Of a stretch of DNA of 64,000 bases, positions 58,431 through 64,000 are shown piece after piece. The translations under genes and the position numbers were made by a program. The stretch covers positions 7,805,492 to 7,869,491 of the forward strand of contig JANAVB010033216.1 in assembly GCA_029216955.1 (NCBI GenBank), given 5' to 3'. The notes beneath the pieces are model-generated. The model did not search any database. It saw only the letters and a list, made by a program, of their open reading frames with translations, and was not told where the DNA came from. How positions within the stretch are numbered: position 1 is the first letter of the stretch; each line of letters begins with the position of its first letter. This DNA comes from Iris pallida (Eukaryota; Streptophyta; Magnoliopsida; Asparagales; Iridaceae).

Positions 58431-59951
58431 GTGGTGCAGATTCAGTCTGAGCTGATGGATAGAGTCAGGTCAGCACAGTATGATGATATTGCCCTGAGGA
58501 GCATCAGGGAGCAGGTGAGGACGGGCTTGCTTGACGATTTCTCTGTAGCCGAAGACGGGTCGTTGTGGCACGGTACTAGGCTGTGCGTTCCGCGTGGAAA
58601 GCTTCGGGAGGAGGTTCTTCAGGAGGCGCATCGCTCTCAGTATTCTATGCATCCTGGGGCCAACAAGATGTATAGGGACCTGAGAGAGCACGTATGGTGG
58701 TATGGCATGAAGTGCGAGGTAGCTCAGTTTGTATCTCGTTGCCTTGTGTGTCAGCAGGTGAAGGCCGAGAGACAGAGACCAGGTGGATTGCTTCAGCCGT
58801 TACCCATTCCCGAGTGGAAGTGGGAGCACATCACCATGGACTTTGTATCTGGACTTCCACGATCGCCATGAGGGAAAGACGCGATTTAGGTCATCGTTGA
58901 TAGATTGACCAAATCGGCCCACTTTTTACCTTTCAAAGTGGGTTTGTCTACGGAGAGGCTGGCTGAGCTATATGTTCATCAGATCGTGAGATTGCACGGA
59001 GTTCCGATGAGCATAGTTTCAGATCGGGATAGCCGATTCACTTCCCACTTCTGCAGGACTTTGCAGGCTAGCTTGGGCACCTCGCTCAAGTTTAGTACTG
59101 CTTATCATCCTCAGACAGACGGGCAGTCGGAGAGGACCATCCAGACTTTGAAGGATATGCTTCGTACATGTGTGCTAGATCTCGGGGGTTCTTGGGAGGA
59201 CCATCTTCACCTGGTAGAGTTTGCTTACAACAACAGCTACCAGGCCAATATAGAGATGTCACCATTTGAGGCTCTATATGGACGGAGATGTCGTACTCCT
59301 TTGTCTTGGGATGATGTCGACGAGCGGGTGCTTCTTGGGCCGGAGATGGTTGTGGATGCGGCCGAGAAGGTCAGATTGATTAGAGACAGACTTCGGGTGG
59401 CTCAGGATAGGCAGCGGCATTGGGCCAATAGTCACCGGAGACCGTTAGAGTTCGAGGTTAGTTTCAGTTCTTGTCGTGTTTGTTGTGATTGTTGTTAGTT
59501 GTGTGTTGAGTTTTTGTCTTGTATCTAGGTTGGTGACATGGTATTTCTGAGGATATCTCCGACACGTGGCACTATTCGCTTTGGCGGCGGTGGAAAGCTC
59601 AGTCCGTACTACATCGGACCTTTCATCATCTTAGAGAGGATCGGTGCAGTAGCCTACCGACTGGACTTGCCTACCAGGCTCGAGGGAGTGCACAACGTGT
59701 TTCATATATCTCAGCTGAGGCGGTACGTGGCAGATCCTAGCCACGTATTGGACCATTCAGCGATACAGGTGGGACCTACTCTCAGCTATCCAGAACAGCC
59801 GGTGGAGATTCTGGATCGCAGGGAGAAGGTGCTCCAGAACCAGGTCATACCCTTGGTTCGGGTTGCGTGGAGACATCACTCTCCAGGTGAGTCTACCTGG
59901 AAGAGGGAGGACGACATGCGGGAGCGTTTCCCTTATCTTTTCGCGCCCTGA
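58431..59951 (+). pseudogene. pol: Z integrase with C-terminal chromodomain
   Basis: HHCC zinc domain: SMHPGANKMYRDL to RCLVCQQVK. Catalytic DD35E residues are all present: [19 protein letters not shown] and [11 protein letters not shown] at 58869 and TAG at 58887 interrupt it. After FE at 59456 a 72-bp intron-like insert breaks the frame; coding resumes at VGDMVFLR (59529), then GGGGKLSPYYIGPFIILERI and VHNVFHISQLRRYV. The last 55 residues (PEQPVEILDRREK to RFPYLF) form a chromodomain, the mark of chromoviruses, probably of the Tekay/Del type. It would guide insertion to heterochromatin. The final stop is at 59949-59951. Confidence 0.85.
59457..59528 (+). other. Putative spliceosomal intron in the Z integrase, 72 bp
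   Basis: Begins GTTAGTTTC after a GAG codon and ends TTGTATCTAG before GTTGGTGAC. Removal joins FE to VGD in phase 0, exactly the contiguous order found in related integrases. The insert is T-rich (TTGTTGTGATTGTTGTTAG), has an in-frame TAG (59496-59498) and would otherwise end the protein before the chromodomain. Splicing is inferred from sequence only. Confidence 0.6.
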
Positions 59952-60043
59952 GGTATAAATCTATTTCTTTTGTCTTTCTGTTTGTGATTTCCTGTGCTTG
60001 TGTCTTCAATTTCGAGGACGAAATTTTTTAAGGTGGATAGACT
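59952..60043 (+). promoter_or_regulatory. Z 3' untranslated region and polypurine tract
   Basis: TTCGAGGACGAAATTTTTTA is followed by AGGTGGATAGACT up to the LTR at 60044. Y and X have the same order of words next to their 3' LTRs. The polypurine tract primes plus-strand DNA synthesis. Confidence 0.7.
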
Positions 60044-60586
60044 TGTCACCCTCACTTTTCCCAGTTAGGGGTAAAATGGTAAATTTCCATTTTATAATAA
60101 TTTTTTAGGAATTTTATTTCATGAATATTATTATTTAATTATTATAGGAGTCGGATTCGAATTTTATCACATTCCGAGTTAATTCGGGACCCCGGTGAAT
60201 TTCGACTTGAGCCGTAATTAGCATGTTAGCTAACCATGGCCTACCACACTAAACTTTTGGGTTTAGGAGTTTGGACTAGTCCCCCATGAGTAATTTAGTT
60301 TAATTATGATTTTTATTTATTTTTAGCAACTTCCTAAACCTATTTTGGAATTTAATTAGCATTTAGGCTTGGGAGGGGCAAACTTGTAAATACAAGTGCC
60401 CCTACCCATGCCCCCTTTGGCCGGCCACATGTAGGTTCACCCTCCCCCCCCCCCCCCCCCCCTCTCTCTTTCCTTCACCACCAAGTAACTTCTCCATCTC
60501 CATTTCTTTCTTTCTTCCAAGCTTCTTCTCAAGAGAGAATCCATTGTTAGGTATGCTTTTAATTCTTCATTTATTACTCATTTGCA

Positions 60587-61116
<530 letters not shown>

Positions 61117-61259
61117 TGAGTATTTATGAGTGTGTATTATTATAAGTATTGTGTGTGTGTGCAAGGGAAATGGTATGTGAGAATGGTATGTGAGAGTGGT
61201 ATGTGAGAGTGGTGAGAGTGTGTGTGCATTTGTGTTGTGTGAGGGTGTGTGTGTGTTTG

Positions 61260-61523
<264 letters not shown>

Positions 61524-61539
61524 CATATCTATATATATA

Positions 61540-61620
<81 letters not shown>

Positions 61621-61624
61621 TATG

Positions 61625-61686
<62 letters not shown>

Positions 61687-61819
61687 TGTGCATTTACATA
61701 TGTATATGGATATGGGTGTGTATGTATGTATAGATAGATATGTGAGTATTGTGTGTATATAGATAGATATGTGAGTATTGTGTGTATATATACATAGATA
61801 TATATATATATATAGATGG

Positions 61820-61889
<70 letters not shown>

Positions 61890-62689
61890 GGATATAGATA
61901 TATATATAGAGGGATATATATAGAGGGATATATATATAGATATATCTATATAGAGAGATAGGAAGTAGGGATGAAGAAGAATAGAAGGAGAAGAATAAGA
62001 AACAGCCACAGCAGCAGCACCAGCTGCAGTAACTGCAGCAGCAGCCCTGGCAACAGCTGCTGCCAAGCAAAACCCCCCTAGTGCTTTCACCTATTAAACC
62101 CCCCCTTTATCTATATATAAGTTGGTAGATAGTTAAATTAGAAGAGGTTTAAGGAATTAGAAGTTAGAAAAGAATAAGAAGAAGTTAGAAGGAAGGAATT
62201 AGAAGAAGTTAGAAGAATAGGAAGAAAAGAGGGAAATAGAGGGGATCGAGTTAGAGGGCGAAACGGAGCTCGGAGTATCGGAATGAGTTGAAACTTGGCG
62301 TGGGGCAAGAATACGTGAATTAGATTTTGCGGGTAGCTCCAGAGTGGAAATCGGGGTTGTAGGGCGCCGGTATCGTGCCGTACCATTGCGTATCTTGAAA
62401 TATTCAAGATACCGGCAATATGCCGTAAGATGGACTAGATGTCCACTTTACTTAGGTATCTTGGTAGGTAATATATGTATAGGCTAGTACCTTACTACCC
62501 TAGGGAGCTCGGGTCAAAATACCAAGCGTAGGTAGGCTAACTTGATAATTGCCTAAGCTAGAATTTTACCCTTTTTAAGGGTAAAATAGGATTTTGGCCT
62601 ACGGCCAAGATTTGAGTTTCGAAGTCCAAGATGGACTTGGAAATGGGTTGTAGAGGTTGATAATAGTTAGAAATAGTCACCTAGTCCTA

Positions 62690-63070
62690 GTCTTGACCAA
62701 GGTTGACCACGGTTGACTTTTTAGACCAAAAGTCAACTATGGGTCAACGCTTTACCCAATTTAGTCCCAAATTCCTTTAGACTTGTGTAGTTGACCGAAA
62801 GTCAACTATTAGTCACCACTGACCCTAGAGTTGACCATAGTTGACCATAGTTGACCAGGGTTGATCAGTTGACCAAAAGTCAACTGTAGGCCAACTCTTG
62901 ACCCCGTTTGACTTTTTTCGACTTGTTTTGACCTGTGATGATTGGTACGACCTAGGATTGACTTGGTTTGGCTTAGATTGACTTGATATAACTTGATTTG
63001 ACCTAGATTGACTTGACAGGACTTAGTGTGATTCAGTGAGACCTAGTTTGACCAAGATTGCATATCATTC
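62690..63070 (+). promoter_or_regulatory. TTGAC (W-box) array in the Z 3' LTR
   Basis: Same array as 53111-53490 with minor changes; TTGACC and TTGACT words are retained or gained (for example two successive ATAGTTGACC words at about 62830-62850). Confidence 0.55.
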
Positions 63071-64000
63071 ATTGTGAATCATTCCTAAACTTGTTTAAAC
63101 CTAAATTAACATACAGTATCTCATCTTTAGGTCTCTGATTTTCCACTCTGAGCATTGATATACCATACAGCTCAGGACAGCAGGCGAGTACATTCACTAA
63201 TAGTTTTCATTGTCTTGATATTTGCTATATCCGATTCAGTCGTAGTGTCTTACTTGATTCTCAGACACGATAGTTCACGGACTAGTATTGTCGGATTCCT
63301 GTCATGAGATGTCATTCTTGGATTTTTTGGAATATTGGTACTTGCTTAGTCTTGATTCTCGTACTTGTATTGACGCCGATTTCTGAAGAGGACTTGCTTC
63401 CCTCTTTGGGAATCCCGCGTCATGACGTGCTATGTCCGGATCCGTATACTATTCGGGGAAATGAGGAATATTATAGATAGTGTGATCAATTCCCACCTTG
63501 AGTTACTACTTGTATCATAGCTATACTCTCACCTCACGATGGGTATAGCCTGACCTGTGTTACTACTTGCTCCATAGCTTACTATCTCGGCCGGACCGAG
63601 TCCACGCACTTGTAGCCGGTCGGCTGGAAGCCTGATTCTTGACCCATACCGATCACATTAGGCTATAATGTTCGAGGCACATTTTATATTTACTTTTCTT
63701 GTTATATATCATGTTCTGTTCTACATTCAGAACTTTCTCACCATGCATGATATACAGTTACTCACATGCTCTATATGCCTTTACATTGTATCTTGATTGG
63801 AGACTAAGTTCTGCTCGGGAGAGGAGTTACAACCCCGGTCCTTGTTTGGTTTAAGGGTTGTAACTCGGCTTCCGAACGGTTCCCAAGTCTTCATATATCT
63901 TTGTCTTGTAGTTCATTATACTGTCTCTTATAGAACTTGTCAATTCACATGGAACTGCTGTTAGTGTTTATACTTGCTCATTTTCCTGATAGGATACCGT

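Overview
This is plant nuclear DNA from a gene-poor, transposon-packed region. Nothing supports a prokaryote or organelle. The evidence is a chromodomain-type Ty3/gypsy element, two Tat/Ogre-type Ty3/gypsy elements, a Ty1/copia fragment, an L1-type LINE, a CACTA DNA transposon, plant mobile domain (PMD) and DUF4283 sequences, and long LTRs full of AT microsatellites. I cannot name the species. No ordinary single-copy host gene is visible; the nearest things are a B3-domain fragment carried by the CACTA element and a PMD gene that belongs to a Tat-like element.

The window reads as insertions inside insertions. I call the elements T1, S1, C1, X, CACTA, T2, Y, S2, Z and L2. Left side: a Tat-like element T1 (1-8352, plus strand) ends in its 3' LTR and carries an antisense PMD gene. 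That gene is cut in two by solo LTR S1 (293-3976, duplication GCATT). T1 sits in the gag of a minus-strand Ty1/copia element C1 (gag remnant 8353-8671, PBS, LTR 8723-9819). C1 sits in a DUF4283 (LINE ORF1-type) remnant (9820-10117).

Middle and right: element X (minus strand) also interrupts the DUF4283 remnant. Its 3' LTR (10118-20490) is split by a 7.1-kb non-autonomous CACTA element (12507-19578). Its internal region is only 566 bp, and its 5' LTR (21057-22793) is cut by Tat-like T2 (5' LTR 22794-24347, PBS, gag, decayed protease and RT). T2's RT is cut at 30638 by Y (minus strand), whose 3' LTR (30638-39652) holds solo LTR S2 (32552-37560). Y has a 3.3-kb non-coding interior and a 5' LTR from 42921. 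That LTR is cut at 43762 by chromovirus Z (plus strand). Z's 5' LTR holds the nearly intact LINE L2 (about 44485-51640, minus strand); its gag-pol is 55172-59951 and its 3' LTR starts at 60044 and runs off the window. The right side is therefore at least five levels deep.

Points most worth a second look: (1) two long, almost spacer-less inverted repeats inside the CACTA element, one made from a captured B3-domain fragment, which look like natural hairpin-RNA sources; (2) a phase-0 GT-AG intron-like insert of 72 bp in the Z integrase; (3) dense TTGAC (W-box) arrays in the LTRs of Z, Y, S1 and S2; (4) Z, Y and X share terminal, leader and polypurine sequences although only Z codes for proteins, suggesting an autonomous partner with coding-free satellites; (5) a LINE whose ORF2 frameshifts all lie at G/C homopolymers. 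All similarity statements come from reading by eye; no alignment or database search was run.
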